DNA of 64,000 nucleotides from Mermis nigrescens (GCA_036768485.1 JAVLUZ010000835.1:372001-436000); one strand, 5' to 3'; positions 36,194 to 48,500 are shown, counted from the stretch's first letter. Notes: generated by a model not told the origin, from the letters alone. Program-made: numbers and translations.

Positions 36194-37217
36194 TAAAGTT
36201 TCTAATATGGTTTTGTCTCTGATTTTCCTAAAAATAATTTTTTCTGATAGATTCGAGGACGCTGAGTCCAGAAAATGAAAAGCGTTATGGGGCTGACGAG
36301 TATTTGTGGAGATAGAGCTCTTCAAACTCGCAAAAAACGTGATTATTTCGATGTTCTTAGGGCTCTATCTCCACAAATATTCGTCAGCTCCCTAAACGCT
36401 TTTGATTTCTGGACTCAGCGTTGTCGAATCTATCAGAAAAATTATTTTTAGGAGAATCGGTGACAAAAAAATTTTTAAAAAAATATGCAAAAAAATTATG
36501 CTGAACCCCATTTTTAACATTTCTACGTTACAGTTCTGACGTTAAAAAAGCGTAAAAAACACTGTTTTCGAAAATTGAGAAAAAACCATATTAGATAAAA
36601 TTTGGTGATTAGATCCATGCGAGCTAAATTTTTGGCAAATAGATTCTTGCCCACAACTCACCAGCTTGCTTATACGAACATCTTAGGCTTAGGCTTAGAA
36701 AGTGTATTCACATTGGTGCCAGCTGATGGTCTAAGCCTGAGACAATTGGGGCGAAAATTGCGGAGCGAGCGGCTGAAGCGGAACAATTTTTGCCCCAATT
36801 GTGCCTTTGGCTTAGACCATCAGCTGGCACCAATTTGATATGCACGGCAAGTCTAAAATAATAACCGTGATGAATCGATTCCACCCTGCTTCGGCTTTGT
36901 TGAAATTGGGTTTAGCATAATTTTTTTTCAAAAATTTTTTGTCACCGATTCTCCTAAAAACAATTTTTTCTGATAGATTCGAGGACGCTGAGTCCAGGAA
37001 AACAAAGCGTTTAGGCGGTTGACGAATATTTGTGGAGATAGAGCCCTTAGAACATTGAAATAATCACGTTTTTTTGCAAGTTCGAAGGGCTCTATCTCCA
37101 CAAATACTCGTCAGCCCCCTTAACGCTTTTCATTTCTGGACTCAGCGTCCTCGAATCTACCAGAAAAAAAGTATTTTTAAGAGAATCGGAGACAAAACCA
37201 TATTAGAAAAAAATTCC
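36194..37217. mobile_element. 1-kb palindromic (foldback) element
   Basis: Flanked by the perfect 11-bp duplication CTACTAAAGGC (36183-36193, 37218-37228). The outer arms start 'tttctaatatggttttgtct' and are inverted at the right end. Each arm (36225-36470, 36940-37190) is itself a palindrome around 'gggctctatctccacaaata'. The centre 36712-36838 is a third palindrome ('attggtgccagctgatggtc' and inverse). No coding capacity. Confidence 0.88.
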
Positions 37218-37683
37218 CTACTAAAGGCCGAATATAATTCTTAAAAGCAAGAACCAACATTTTATGATCACGTGAATCAAAACATTTGAAAATCAAAGCA
37301 CTCATTTTCAAAGCCTTTGCTGATATATTAGTACAATGACAACTAGATGATAAGTTTGTTGCTAAGGAAACACCTAAATCTCGAATTGAGGAACCTACGT
37401 CAGATAACAAAAATGGTTTATGTGATATATGTAACTTTAGGATTAGCGTACTCTAGATATAACACAGAACATTTAGGGAGAGATATGCTTAACTGATTTT
37501 CTTCAGACCAGGAAACCAGCTTATCTAAATCTTTTTGCAACAAAGTATAATTTTGAGAAAAATTAAAGAGCTTTAAGTCATCAGAAAAGAAAAGACTTCA
37601 CTATGATCAACAGCTTGGAACAAAATCGTTTACGAACAACAGAAACAAAGAGGGTCCTAAAACGCTACCTTGATGTACGCCAC
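37218..37683 (-). mobile_element. LINE family G, 5' part of fragment (RT)
   Basis: Minus strand begins at RT motif B, SGVHQGSVLGPSLFLLFVND, then the region leading to SSIRDLGVSLATNLSSSCH and VLAFKNYIRP. Its upstream half is missing; the tail of the next LINE sits exactly at this edge. Confidence 0.85.
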
Positions 37684-37813
37684 TATGAATGAATGAAATA
37701 ATTTATTACTGAAACGCGACAATTACGAAAGATGTAAAAGAGTAATAAAACGTACGGTCAAAAGAATAAAGTGTACAGCAAAAGGCGATGATGCGAGTCA
37801 TGAAAATGACGAT

Positions 37814-38905
37814 TTAAGCCCGCCCTATAATAAATTTGGATAAGTCGACATCAATTAATCTAGATTTGAATATATTTAAGTTAGGGGAAGAGACTACAAA
37901 ATCAGGTAGGTGATTCCAAACAGAGATATACTTATAGAAAAAGTCAAATTTTTGTAAATTAGAACGGACAAGAGGAACAACTAGTTTGAAACGATTTGTG
38001 CAGCGAGTAGTATTTTGATTAAGCACAAAAAAATCTGTCATGCAAAGACAAGATTTTTGACTAATAATTTGATACATCATACATAAGTAAATATGAAGGC
38101 GACGTAATTCTAATCGACACAAGTTAAGTTGGTTAAGGATTTCGTCGTAAGAAAGAGGGACTATAATATCCAACTATGTATTTAGTAAATTTACGCTGAA
38201 GAGCCTCCAGCCTGTTGATATCACTAATATAAGAGGGGTTCCATAAAGCACAGGAATATTCAAGGATCGGTCTGACGTAAACAATGAAGGCCTTTACGAG
38301 ATTATTTTTATCACACGAAAAGAAGGATTTTCTAATTAAGATAGATCTCAAGAAAGCTTTCTTGATAATACTGTTGTGATGTTCCTTAAATTTCAGGTTG
38401 TGCGAAATTAGCACTCCTAAATCGCGAACATAGACAGAATCGTTCGTAATAACTTGTGTATTGAGTGTATATGACAATTTAGGATTATTTTTGCCCAAAT
38501 ATAGGGCTGTGCATTTCGAATATGATATTGGTAAACAATTTCTGGTGGCCCAAATGGAAATTCTATCTAAATCGGTCTGAAGTGTTTGATAATTGCAGGA
38601 AAGATTGAATATTTTTAGGTCATCCGCGAGCATAAAAGTCGAACTTGACAAGTTATCAAAGATATCATTTATAAAAATCAAAAACAACGTAGGTCCAAGA
38701 ATGGACCCTTGAATAACTCCACTTGTAACAGCCGATATAATCTGAAAAACACTTCGATTAACGCGAACACACTGAATACGATTAGATAGAAAAGCTTTTA
38801 ACCAATTAAACAGGTGTTGTTGAATACCGTAACTAGTTAATTTAACAAAGAAGTTTAGATATGTCGACTTTGTCAAAAGCTTTAGCAAAGTCTATATAAA
38901 TAATA
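37814..38905 (-). pseudogene. LINE ORF2, reverse-transcriptase part
   Basis: Begins IIYIDFAKAFDKVD (motif A, catalytic Asp), slips frame near 38880, then GVIQGSILGPTLFLIFINDI (motif B), FMLADDLKIF (motif C, both Asp), CLPISYSKCTALYLGKNNP, VYVRPILEYSCALWNP. Slips frame again near 38150 into LSYDEILNQLNLCRLELRRL and the C-terminus WNHLPDFVVSSPN. Confidence 0.9.
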
Positions 38906-40080
38906 TCAACGGTTTCTACAGTGAAGATCAGTTACTACATTATTGTCGGTGGAAGTAATAGGTGGAATGCTTCGAGAATTATTTAAACGATTATTTACAA
39001 ATCTAAAAAAGGATTTCAGATCGTTATGTTGCAATAAATTACTTTCCTGTAAACAAAAATGATTATGAATTTCTTTGCATAACATTTTACAGTGATTACG
39101 ATACCTTTGTTTGCATATAATTGTACGATATTTTTTGTATTTTTTCCATAAAAGCCGTTTTTTGGCAAATAATTTTCGTAAAACTTTAGGGTATGAAAAT
39201 TTGGAAGGCTTTGCTTTGACTTTAGGAACAAAAGTAAAAATTAGAGGCCTTAAGACATTTAAAAATACATTATACATGTCGTTAACATTTAAACAAGTAG
39301 AAAAAAGATCAGGCCAAGAAATAGTAGAAAGAAAGCTACCAATACTAAAGTAGTCTGCTTTTTGAAAATTAAAGTGAGATTCTACATAAGTAGTAGGTGG
39401 AGTTATCAGAGTTTCAAAAGATATAGAATTGTGGTCACTTGTAGAAAAGGAGGGTAGTACTTTAACATTAAAAACATTATTTGCTGCAAAAATAACATCA
39501 ATAATATTTGTATCATGCGTTTGATCTAAAACTAATTGTGTTAATCCTGTAGACGAGAAACAGTCGTAAAACAATTCGTTAAGAGAATCGGATGTAAAGG
39601 TACCTAAGGTCCAATCAATTTTAGGTAAATTGAAATCCCCTAGGATAATTACGGGATAAGAGCAATTATTTACCCATTCTATCAAGTTACAGATTCTTAA
39701 AGCATGATTTAAATCGTAGTGAGGAGGTCTGTAAATAAGAAGAAATCTAATTCTATCCTGACCATGGAAAAAATCAATAATTAAAGAGTCAGATATACTC
39801 AGTTCGTTAGGAACTTTAACAAAACGAGCACTAAAATGTGATTTTACAAAGACAATGACCCCGCCGCCTCGTTTATTTACTCGATCAGAGCGAAAAATTT
39901 GATAATTGTTTTGAGGACATAAAATGCTATCATGAATTACTTCGTTTAACCATGTTTCACAACAGAAAATTAAGTCAAAATTGTCACTATCTAACAAATA
40001 ATATAACTCCCCTAACTTGTTTACTAAACTTTGTGCATTGAATAAAAAACACCTAGCGCTAATAAATTCGGAGGGCGACT
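38906..40080 (-). pseudogene. LINE ORF2, endonuclease part
   Basis: Open from about 40090: CFLFNAQSLVNKLGELYYLL, then the apurinic-type endonuclease motifs FCCETWLNE (metal-binding Glu), FLLIYRPPH, ILGDFNLPKIDW (Asp-Asn) and STSDHNSISF (Ser-Asp-His). A basic linker follows (KKRLLWKKYKKYRT), then the frame ends at the deletion junction. Confidence 0.9.
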
Positions 40081-40231
40081 TATCCTATACAGAACCGGAA
40101 TCAACGCGAGCGAAAGATTGAGGAAAGGACGGTTTAGGAAAATTGGAACGAGCGCGTGACGCGTAAGTCGGCTTCTTTTTGACACAATCGGCAGCAAAGT
40201 CTATGAAAAGATCCGTTTCGCCCGAGTTTCG

Positions 40232-41011
40232 TCAGTCGTTCAATTCAGCAAACAGCTCGCGCTGTCGCTTGCGCTGCATGTACGAAAGGTCTGGTCGAGC
40301 GCGCAATTTGGACCGACCATTAGATGGATTTGACGGGCGAATCACTTTGTTAACTAGTCCGATAAAACGACGTTGAGCACGTGGTGACGTGAGGCAAACC
40401 TTCAGGAATTGAGGTTTGCCCTGATGTTTGGGACCATCACGGAAAACTTGCGTAATATCAACAGATGACAAGTCTGATTCGTTGCTGAATTCATCAACCA
40501 AAGACTTTACAGAGTTCAAATCGTCATCTGAATCGGGTAAACCGAATAATACTGCATTTGACTTTTTGGATTCTCGCTCCAAACAGTCCTTGATTAACAA
40601 GCCGATGTCGGACGTATGGGATGCATTTGCCTTCAATTCGTAACGTTCTTCCAATAAATTTATTCGAGATTCTAATATGGAAAATTTGGCTGGTAAGGAG
40701 GCAATATTTTCAAATACAGGTTTGCAACAGCTGCAAACAAATGGGAATGAGAATGAAGCGTCCACATATTGTTTGCTATTAAAATAAGAGACGAGTGCTG
40801 GTGGTAAATTTAAGCATTCGGCATGAGCCCATTTGTGGCAAATATCGCACTGAATGGCCGAAATATGACTCTCAGTGACTAATAGCGAACAGATTATGCA
40901 TGGGTAGGCATCATTTTTAATAGGGGAATTTTGAAGCGTTAGATTTGCTGAATGCGATGGAGATTTGGATTGACGATCAATGGGCTTCTTTGACTGACTA
41001 GGTTTGCCCAT
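40232..41011 (-). CDS. LINE ORF1 protein with PHD-like zinc finger (259 aa)
   Basis: Intact frame, ATG at 41011. Ser/Lys-rich N-terminus; residues about 37-95 form a C4HC3-like finger (PCIICSLL, QCDICHKWAHAECL, FVCSCC). A coiled segment (AKFSILESRINLLEERYELK) and a C-terminal basic domain resembling an RNA-binding esterase-less ORF1 follow (NAVLFGLPDSDDDLNSVKSL, KVCLTSPRAQRRFIGLVN). Known in CR1-group LINEs. Predicted to bind element RNA. Confidence 0.88.
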   Translation of the reverse strand: MGKPSQSKKPIDRQSKSPSHSANLTLQNSPIKNDAYPCIICSLLVTESHISAIQCDICHKWAHAECLNLPPALVSYFNSKQYVDASFSFPFVCSCCKPVFENIASLPAKFSILESRINLLEERYELKANASHTSDIGLLIKDCLERESKKSNAVLFGLPDSDDDLNSVKSLVDEFSNESDLSSVDITQVFRDGPKHQGKPQFLKVCLTSPRAQRRFIGLVNKVIRPSNPSNGRSKLRARPDLSYMQRKRQRELFAELND

Positions 41012-41899
41012 GGTGGATGTAATTTACAAATATATATAATATATAATCGCAGCGATTGACCGGTCGATGTACCTTAATAACTAATAACTGGTTTTCTATC
41101 GAGAAAAAGCGTCGAAAATTTTGACCTTTTTTACATACTTCGTGTGTGTGTAGAAAGTACGGGTCCGTCTTTGTAGAATTATGCCCGTTTCAGTTTTAAC
41201 CTGGCCTAAGTGATAACAAAAATTAAGTTTTTCAGTGATGAACCCTTTTTAATGAGTTCATTCTCTCTTCACTAGCATAAAAATCCGGAATTGATTTATC
41301 AGCATTTCTACAAGCAATTCTGTAGTCATCCTACAAACTTGTATTCTTCTCTAATTTTCGCCAAATTCTGCGTTTCTTTCCTTGTAGGTTCAGGATCGCC
41401 TTTCGGAAATTTGTTCAGGCATACCTAGTTGTATCGCTTCCGTGATCTGTATTTCCTTTTGTTCGAGGCTCAGTCGCTGTTTTATCATCTGCTGGTGTTT
41501 TACGCAATTTCGTGCATTTTTCTGAACAATAAACATTTTCTTGTCTTGTCTCGTCTTGTCTTGTGTCCTGTCCTGTTTCAGGGATAATACATTCTGCAGT
41601 AAATTGAATACAATCTTATTCTCATTGTAGTAATAACTTTTTGAGACACAGAAAGCTGATATTGTCACACAAGTGTGTGAAAATGCTCGAAAGCGTCTTG
41701 CCTTAATTCTGAGTATTGAAATCTGTCAGTATGGTACCCGTGAATGAGATGTAGTCCGTTTTACACTACTTTGGACATAATTTTTCAAAATCTCAAATTA
41801 TTTGTATTAATCTATCAAATTATTTGTCATAAATCATGTTTGGAAAGCTGATGATTTTTTGTGTTTGATCATAATATTACCCGTAGCATCAATAGAGTT

Positions 41900-42185
41900 C
41901 AAGTTAGTTATACCTGTAGTACACTTCTAATTTAGAAAAAGTTTGATTTCTTTTACAAATACATCGCAGTTTGGAACGATCTTCCTGACTTCATTGTTTC
42001 TTCACCTAACCTAAACATATTTAAATCTAGTTTAGCAAACTTCGATTATATCTAGATATCTTGTGGGGCGCGCGTAAAACTTGTTCATTCCATTGACTCG
42101 CATGTCCCTTTACTAATTCGTAATTGCATTTATTACATATCTTGTCATTTTGTATTTTAACAGTTGGTATTAGTAATAAAATTTT
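41900..42185 (+). mobile_element. LINE 3' end fragment
   Basis: FYKYIAVWNDLPDFIVSSPN-like text with one frame break, 'ctttactaattcgtaattgc', then a 'gtaataaaattttcttttct' tail. Confidence 0.75.
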
Positions 42186-42620
42186 CTTTTCTTCTTCTTC
42201 TCCGACAAAGAGATGACATATTGCGATAATGGCATTAATCTAGAATATAATTATCATGATCCGCCGGCTTACTGTCAACGAAAATTCTTAAGATTTATGT
42301 CCAAACTTATGTGAAACAGACTACAAACTGACGCACCAAATAATCTGCCGTTGCGTATACAGCTATCACGGTCTACAATTATTTTAGAACTGATGCATGG
42401 AAACTACGAAATGGGACGTTTTGGCGACGCCGTTTTGGCGACAGCCGTTTTGGCGCCGGCCGTTTTGGCGCCGGCCGTTTTGGCGACGGCCGGTTTGGCG
42501 CCGAATTAAAACAGCTGCAATTCCTTTCAAAGAGACTGTTTTAGCATTCTACATATGCTGAAATACATAGCTGTTTCTGCTATTAAAATTGTTTGAGAGC
42601 TATAACATACACATGCATAT

Positions 42621-42717
42621 CTATAGTCTGTTTCACATAACTTGGTGCATGAAATTCTGGTTTACAACAACTTAGAATCGTGAACATAAAAGCACAAAGT
42701 TATGTGAAGCAGAGTAC
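42621..42717. mobile_element. Short MITE with 'agtctgtttcacataa' ends
   Basis: 'tatagtctgtttcacataac' and inverse 'gttatgtgaagcagagta'. Sister copies at 45413-45576 and about 46612-46730. Confidence 0.65.
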
Positions 42718-42922
42718 GAACTATACATATTTGGTTGAGCAAAAAATGCAAAAGTAAGTAAATGTCATTAATATTTATTATCCGGTGCAAAGCGCCGGAA
42801 ACATTTAAGGAATTATGAGGCTAACGACTGATCTACATACAAGATGGGCTTGGGGGGTTTGGGGGTATAAGCCAATGGATATTGCTTGATTGATGATATT
42901 AAGCGTCAAAAATTAGTGATAA

Positions 42923-44751
42923 CTAGCAAATGGGGCGCTTCGCTGCCCCATCTGCTAGAGTGTTTGTAAACAAATAATATCTTAACCTGCAATTAGTATA
43001 AAAATTGAATGACTCTGCAATGGATCAGCGAGCGGTTTTCATATTTTTTATATCTAGCTGAGCTGCCCGGCGTTGCCCTGGCTGAACTTAGGCCTGATAG
43101 CTGTATGGGATTGAGATGTCTCTTGTATTTTTTTATTTTTCGGGACTTTTGATGTTTTTGGGATATTTCTAAAAAATTGTTGGTAAAAACATATTGTATT
43201 TTTTAAATTTTTTAAAACTGTCTTTTGTCAACCATTTCTTTGATTAAATCCATATTTCTGACGTTATAGAATGGTTCTGAGAATTCTTTATCCTAAATCA
43301 TATTTTTGATGTTCTGGGATGTTCTGGAAATTATACCATTAGATGGTTTGGGATTTTTAAAAATTTTGTTTGATCATAAGCATATTTTTAACGTTTTGGA
43401 ATATCAAAAAAACTTTTTTGGTCCAAAACCATACTTTTGATGTTTTTGGAGGTTTGAAAATTTTTTTTGGTCAAAACCATATTTTTGATGTTTTGGGGTG
43501 TTTGAAAATTTTTTTGGTCAAAACCATTTTTTTATGTTTTGGGATGTTTAAAGATTTTTTTGGTGCAAACCATATTTTTGATGTTTTGGGACACCAATCT
43601 TACAGCACAGGATGTGTTATAGCACTGGGTATGGTATATCACGTCCTATCTTGTAGCATGGGGTATGTTATATCACGTCCTATCCTGTAACACTGGGTAT
43701 GTTATATCACGTCCTATCTTATAGCATGGGGCATGTTATATCACGTCCTATTGTATAGCATGGGGTATGTTACATCACGTCCTATTGTATAGCATTGAGT
43801 ATGTTGTATCACGTCCTATCTTATAGCGTCGGGTTCAACTTTGTACAATGTTCAACTTTGCCCTCATTGTAAATCAAATGCAAAAAGTTGCATAATAAAT
43901 TAGCCGCTAGAAGCAAAAACATTTGGATTTGTATTTTCGAAAGCCGCATGTTTGCTTCTTTCTTTCGAAAGCCGCATGTTTGCTGCTTTCGATTGCTTCG
44001 CATTAAATTTCACGCGCGCTGGTTTACAAGGTCAAAAATTTTGACTTGGTGCAAGCTCTTTTTCAGTGATTAATCATGTTTATAAGTACCCGTACGTGAT
44101 TTCGTTTCAGCCCGTCTCATACATGTTTTATGATGCCGGATCGTATATTTAAAGTAGCGAATATGGAATCAGCGGTCCCAGAAACCCCAAAAGCCAAATT
44201 TTGGTTGCAACAGTCAATCTGTGCTTCTGCAAAAAGACAAAAACCTAAATTTTACGCTATGCATAGAGTTTCTTTGGGCTCCCGTATCTCAGAAACCAAT
44301 CCGTGAATTCTCTTCAAATTCTACAGTAAGGTCAGTCATAAGATATCCAATAATTGGTGAAAACTTTGAAAAAATTTATCCGCTGCGATTTGAGATATTT
44401 GATAAAATACACTTGTAAATCACGTTTTTCTTATGGCATCACATCAATTTACACTGTAGTGTAAAGTGGTTTACACCAGTCGATAGCGCATAAAAAGTTG
44501 ATCTAGAGTGGCTTTAAAATTTTACCCTGCGGCAATTGCATAAGCGGCTAGAGCTACGAAAACCTTTTACATAAAGCCGTAGTTTCCGGGTTTCAGGAGT
44601 CCGATCGAGCCATTTTAATCAAAAAATTGTAATTAGCGCTCGAGAATCCCCATTGAGTGAAAATATAAGTATCACAAAATTATCCAGTAAAAACTTTTTT
44701 GCCTCACAGACACACACACACTTACACACAACTCGAAATTAATATTATAGA
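42923..44751 (-). mobile_element. Non-autonomous Helitron, copy 1 (1829 bp)
   Basis: On the minus strand starts TCTATAATATTAATTTCGAG after A and ends with a hairpin (ATGGGGC...GCCCCAT) then TTGCTAG before T: the Helitron signature (5' TC, 3' hairpin plus CTRR, insertion between A and T). The empty site survives at 46410-46430 in the other arm of the host element (gaggcgaA/TTggcactaa). Contains two tandem arrays; no Rep/helicase frame. Confidence 0.93.
43120..43830 (+). repeat. Two tandem arrays inside Helitron 1
   Basis: 43120-43600: repeats of 'aaccatatttttgatgtttt' and 'gggatgtttgaaaatttttt', about 45-60 bp each. 43600-43830: about six 34-bp units of 'gggtatgttatatcacgtcc' with 'tatcttatagcat'. 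Inverse arrays occur in Helitron 2. Confidence 0.85.
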
Positions 44752-44889
44752 TTCGCCTCAGCTTTATGCACGTGCTCAAATTGACTGTAAACTGCTGGAA
44801 TAATGTGAGCACAGGAGCCTGTTCCATATTTCGCACACCACGGTTTCATAATAGGTGGTAGGTACCTATTAAACATATACCACATAGGT

Positions 44890-45270
44890 ATTTATCACGA
44901 ATGGGCGTAGGTGCTCTGGACCGTAGGTGGGCGGCTCTAAAGGTCAGGCGGGGTGCGAAATTTTTTCAAAGTCAAATATTGGCCCTAAAAATGGCGCTAT
45001 GGCGAAAAAGCACCATTTTTGAACGTTTCTCGTCGAACTCTATCGATTGGCATCAAAAAAACCCGAAAAAAGCAAAAAAAATTATAAATGAAATTTTGGG
45101 GAGTGTAGCTGGGTTTTTGCCATTTTTCGTTGGGTACTTTGCCTTCTGGGGAGTGCACACCCCCACGCCCAGGTACGTTCTGGACCCCCAGAATTAAATT
45201 TTTGGCGCTTCGTATTGCAATCTTGGCGATTTTGACCCAGCGTACCACCAGAAATTTTGGTGCTGTCCAT
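44890..45270 (-). repeat. Family C copy, inverted
   Basis: Inverse of 6941-7195 with 'gcgctatggcgaaaaagcac' and 'tctatcgattggcatcaaaa', ending near 'ggtgctgtccatgcatg'. Confidence 0.55.
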
Positions 45271-45412
45271 GCATGATTATATGTATAGGTAGTTGGGTAT
45301 GTACTTTACATGTAGCTGCGTATGATTATCTAGCAATCTGTCAGCTACTGTTCAAGCAGTTCTTAAAACGTATGCCCAAACTTGTGGGAAACAGATTACA
45401 TATACCTACCTA

Positions 45413-45576
45413 TAGTCTGTTTCACATAAGTTTGTGCTTTTATGTTCACGATTCTTTGATGTTGTAAACCAGAATTTCTGCAATTGCGTTGAATTGATCT
45501 ATACTTATCGTACGCTATCGGTTTACATATAGAAAAATTCTTAAAATTCATGCACCAAGTTATGTGAAACAGACTA
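45413..45576. mobile_element. TA-flanked MITE (164 bp)
   Basis: Perfect terminal inverted repeat 'tagtctgtttcacataa', each end preceded by TA, so a TA target duplication is likely. AT-rich core, no coding. Confidence 0.75.
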
Positions 45577-48500
45577 TAGTTGATTACTTAAACTTATAGA
45601 GTGCCAATGCGCATGAGCATGGCCATTGCTTGATCTAAATCGTTTTTATCAATGATGTAGGTACCTACCTACCTTAATACATAATTACTAAAAATCGATT
45701 TTTTACTTTGGTAAATTGGTAATTTGATGCTACACAATTCTGCCTTAGGTGAACTAAAAGAAAGTGAAAAAGTTCGAGTTCATCCATGTGCGACATCTAC
45801 TCTACTTTTCATTTTTTATTGTTTAAAATCACAACAGAGGTTTTGATCGAAGATGCCAATTCACGTTAAAGCAGACGGAATGTAACGATAAAGCGGAGCA
45901 AAGTAATATAAGACATAATTCGAATAACGAATGCGCCTAACGATGACAACCTAGATTCAACCCAACATCGTAAAATGAGGCACATAGATCTGAAGTTTCA
46001 AAGCTTGAAATCGAGATGCGTCCATGGTTCGACAATAAGGATTAATCGTTAAGCTCTTTAAAAAACTCCAGATATAAGAAGGTAATATTCATAATCCTCT
46101 CGAACTTTTCAGATTTCAGTTAAGCGCAAAGGGAAAAGATCAAAATCTAAGCCAGTAGGGTAGGCTTCAGTCAAGACGGAAAAATCTCAGAGTAGAAAAT
46201 TGATTTGGGGCAAAAAACCTGTCCAACTTCTCTTGATTATCTCCCGAAAAAACTTTTCAGCAACTTTCTTAGATCTCTCCATTGACAGTCAGGACAGCGC
46301 GAAAGCATTAAGTTTTCAGTTTCTAGGAGTGTGCAAAATATGGAACAGGCTCCTGTGCTCACATTATTCCGGCAGTTTGCAGTCAATTCGAGGCACGTGC
46401 GCAAAGCTGAGGCGAATTGGCACTAATTTTTGACGCTTAATATCATCAATCAAGCAATATCCATTGGCATAAACCCCCAAACCCCCAAGCCCCTCTTGTA
46501 TGTAGATCAGTCGTTAGCCTCATAATTCCTTAAATTTTCCCGGCGCAAAGCGCCGAATAATGAATATTGTAATGACATTTTTACTTACTTTTTGCATTTT
46601 TTGCTCACCAAATATCGCGCCGTCTGTTCCACATAACTTTTTGTGCTGTTCCGTTCGCGATTCTAAGCTGTTGTAAGCCAGAATTTCTTGTCAAGTTATG
46701 TAGTACCAGACTTTGTAGATGCACGTGTATGTTTAGCTCTCAAGCGATTTCAATGGCAGAAACTGCGATTATAGCATTTCGTACAAATGTATAGAATGCT
46801 AACTGGTGACTTTTTGACATGTGCTAAGTGGCAGAAGTCTGCCGTCATGCTTATATATCACTTTTGTAGCCTAATTTATGCGAACTAAATTCGTTTAACA
46901 AGCTCCCCGGCAAATGGAAACAGAACTATAGGTGCGTGCATGCATGCATATGAATAAATTTACGCATGTACAGAAGTAATTTACATAGGAATACTTGCGA
47001 AAAATTTCTGCTCTGAATTCTGTAAAACTGATTCAACATCTGATTAAAATAAATGACATTAGTTCTTTGAGCGATGCAAGACAAGTTATTGTAGCCTGGT
47101 TTCTCTGTTGATCATTCCAGCAATTTTGAGGAAACTTTCGAGTCCGGCGCCAAAACGGCCGTCGCCAAAAACAGCCGGCGCCAAAGCGACTCCGGCATCA
47201 AAACGGCCGTCGCCAAAGCTGGCCGTCACCAAAACGGCCGTCGCCGAACTGGCGTCGCCAGAAACGTCCTAGACCGTGAAAAAGCTCTCGCGAATAAATT
47301 CAGCAGACTATCGCTAATGCAGTAGTTATTCAAAAGACAAGATGGAGTGAGCTAGAAGTAAATATGCAAGTCAATTGAATGAAATAGCAAAAACATCCGT
47401 GCATTCAAGACCACGCCCGGCATGGGGTCTTAGATATGCATCGATATTTTGAAAAACAATAAAAATAATCAAAAAATCCCCCAGAATTCAATTTTTGAAG
47501 AATTTTTTTTTGTTTTTTGCAGTTGCACGATGCAAATGGAAAGTTTACTGAGAGAGAAACGGTAAAAAACAGTCTTTTTCCGCCACGCCACCATTTTTAA
47601 GCCCATTTTTTGCGACACTCTGAAAAATCATGCAACCCCCCAGAATTTCAGATCCTGCCCGGATTCAAGACAATTCAAGAAATTTGTTGGTTTAGAATAA
47701 AACGCGTGGGCTCGTGAAACGAGTACTCATAGTCTGTTTCGCTATATTTTGAGGCTTTTTAGTCAATACTTTTGGAGCACACAGTAAAGCGGAGACAAGA
47801 CGAATTACTGTAATTCGGCAGATCAAGCTCCAGTGAGGGCGAGTGGCTGAAATTCTTTCATTTTTTATGCGCTAATCTGCCTATCTATAATATTAATTTC
47901 GAGTTGTGTGTAAGTGTGTGTGTGTCTGTGAGGCAAAAAAGTTTTTACTGGATAATTTTGTGATACTTATTTTTTCACTCAATGGGTATTCTCGGGCGCT
48001 AATTACGATTTTTTGATTAAAATGGCTCGATCGGACTCCTGAAACCCGGAAACTACGGATTTATGTAAAAGGTTTTGGTAGCTCTAGCCGCTTATGCAAT
48101 TGCCGCAGGAGTAAAATTTTAAAGCCACCCTAGATCAACTTTTAATGCGCTATCGACTGGTGTAAACCACTTTACACTACAGTGTAAACTGATGTGATGC
48201 CGTAAGAAAAACGTGATTTACAAGTGTATTTTATCAAATATCTCAAATCGCAGCGGATAAATTTTTTGAAGTTTTCACTAATTATTGGATATCTTATGAC
48301 TGACCTTACTGTAGAATTTGAAGAAAATTCACGGATTGGTTTCTGAGATACGGGAGCCCAAAGGTACCCTATGCATAGCGTAAAATTTAGGTTTTTGTCT
48401 TTTTGCAGAAGCACAGATTGACTGTTGCTTCCAAAATTTGGCCCCTGGGGTTTCTGGGACCGCTGATTCCATATTCGCTACTTTAAATATACGATCTGGC

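Larger units (their letters stand above)
37684..41125 (-). mobile_element. Near full-length CR1-like LINE with internal deletion
   Basis: Order on the minus strand: 5' leader (41125-41012), ORF1 with PHD-like finger, ORF2 endonuclease, reverse transcriptase, 3' untranslated region (37813-37700) and a (cattcatt) tail. About 150-200 codons between the endonuclease linker and RT motif A are deleted at about 38905, and there are two frame shifts, so it is dead. Confidence 0.9.
34129..41185 (+). mobile_element. Merlin-type DNA transposon, split by nested LINEs
   Basis: Ends GGCATAATTCTACAAAGACG (left) and the exact inverse at 41166-41185. Perfect 9-bp duplication CGTTTCAGT at 34120-34128 and 41186-41194. 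Merlin elements begin with GG and make 8-9-bp duplications. Long terminal repeats: 34129-34445 and 35395-35617 (inverted), the latter continuing at about 41130-41185 after 5.5 kb of LINEs. The interior holds a transposase remnant and a family C repeat (34565-34830). Confidence 0.85.
42411..47273. mobile_element. Long-inverted-repeat element with GC-rich tandem ends
   Basis: The left arm 42411-42922 plus 44752-44850 is repeated in inverse at 46330-47273. The outer ends are tandem 'gccgttttggcgacg'-type 16-17-mers (42413-42510 and 47150-47270). The left arm is split by a Helitron. The core (44850-46330) holds a family C copy, a TA-flanked MITE (45413-45576) and unassigned DNA. No target duplication or transposase seen. 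Confidence 0.75.
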
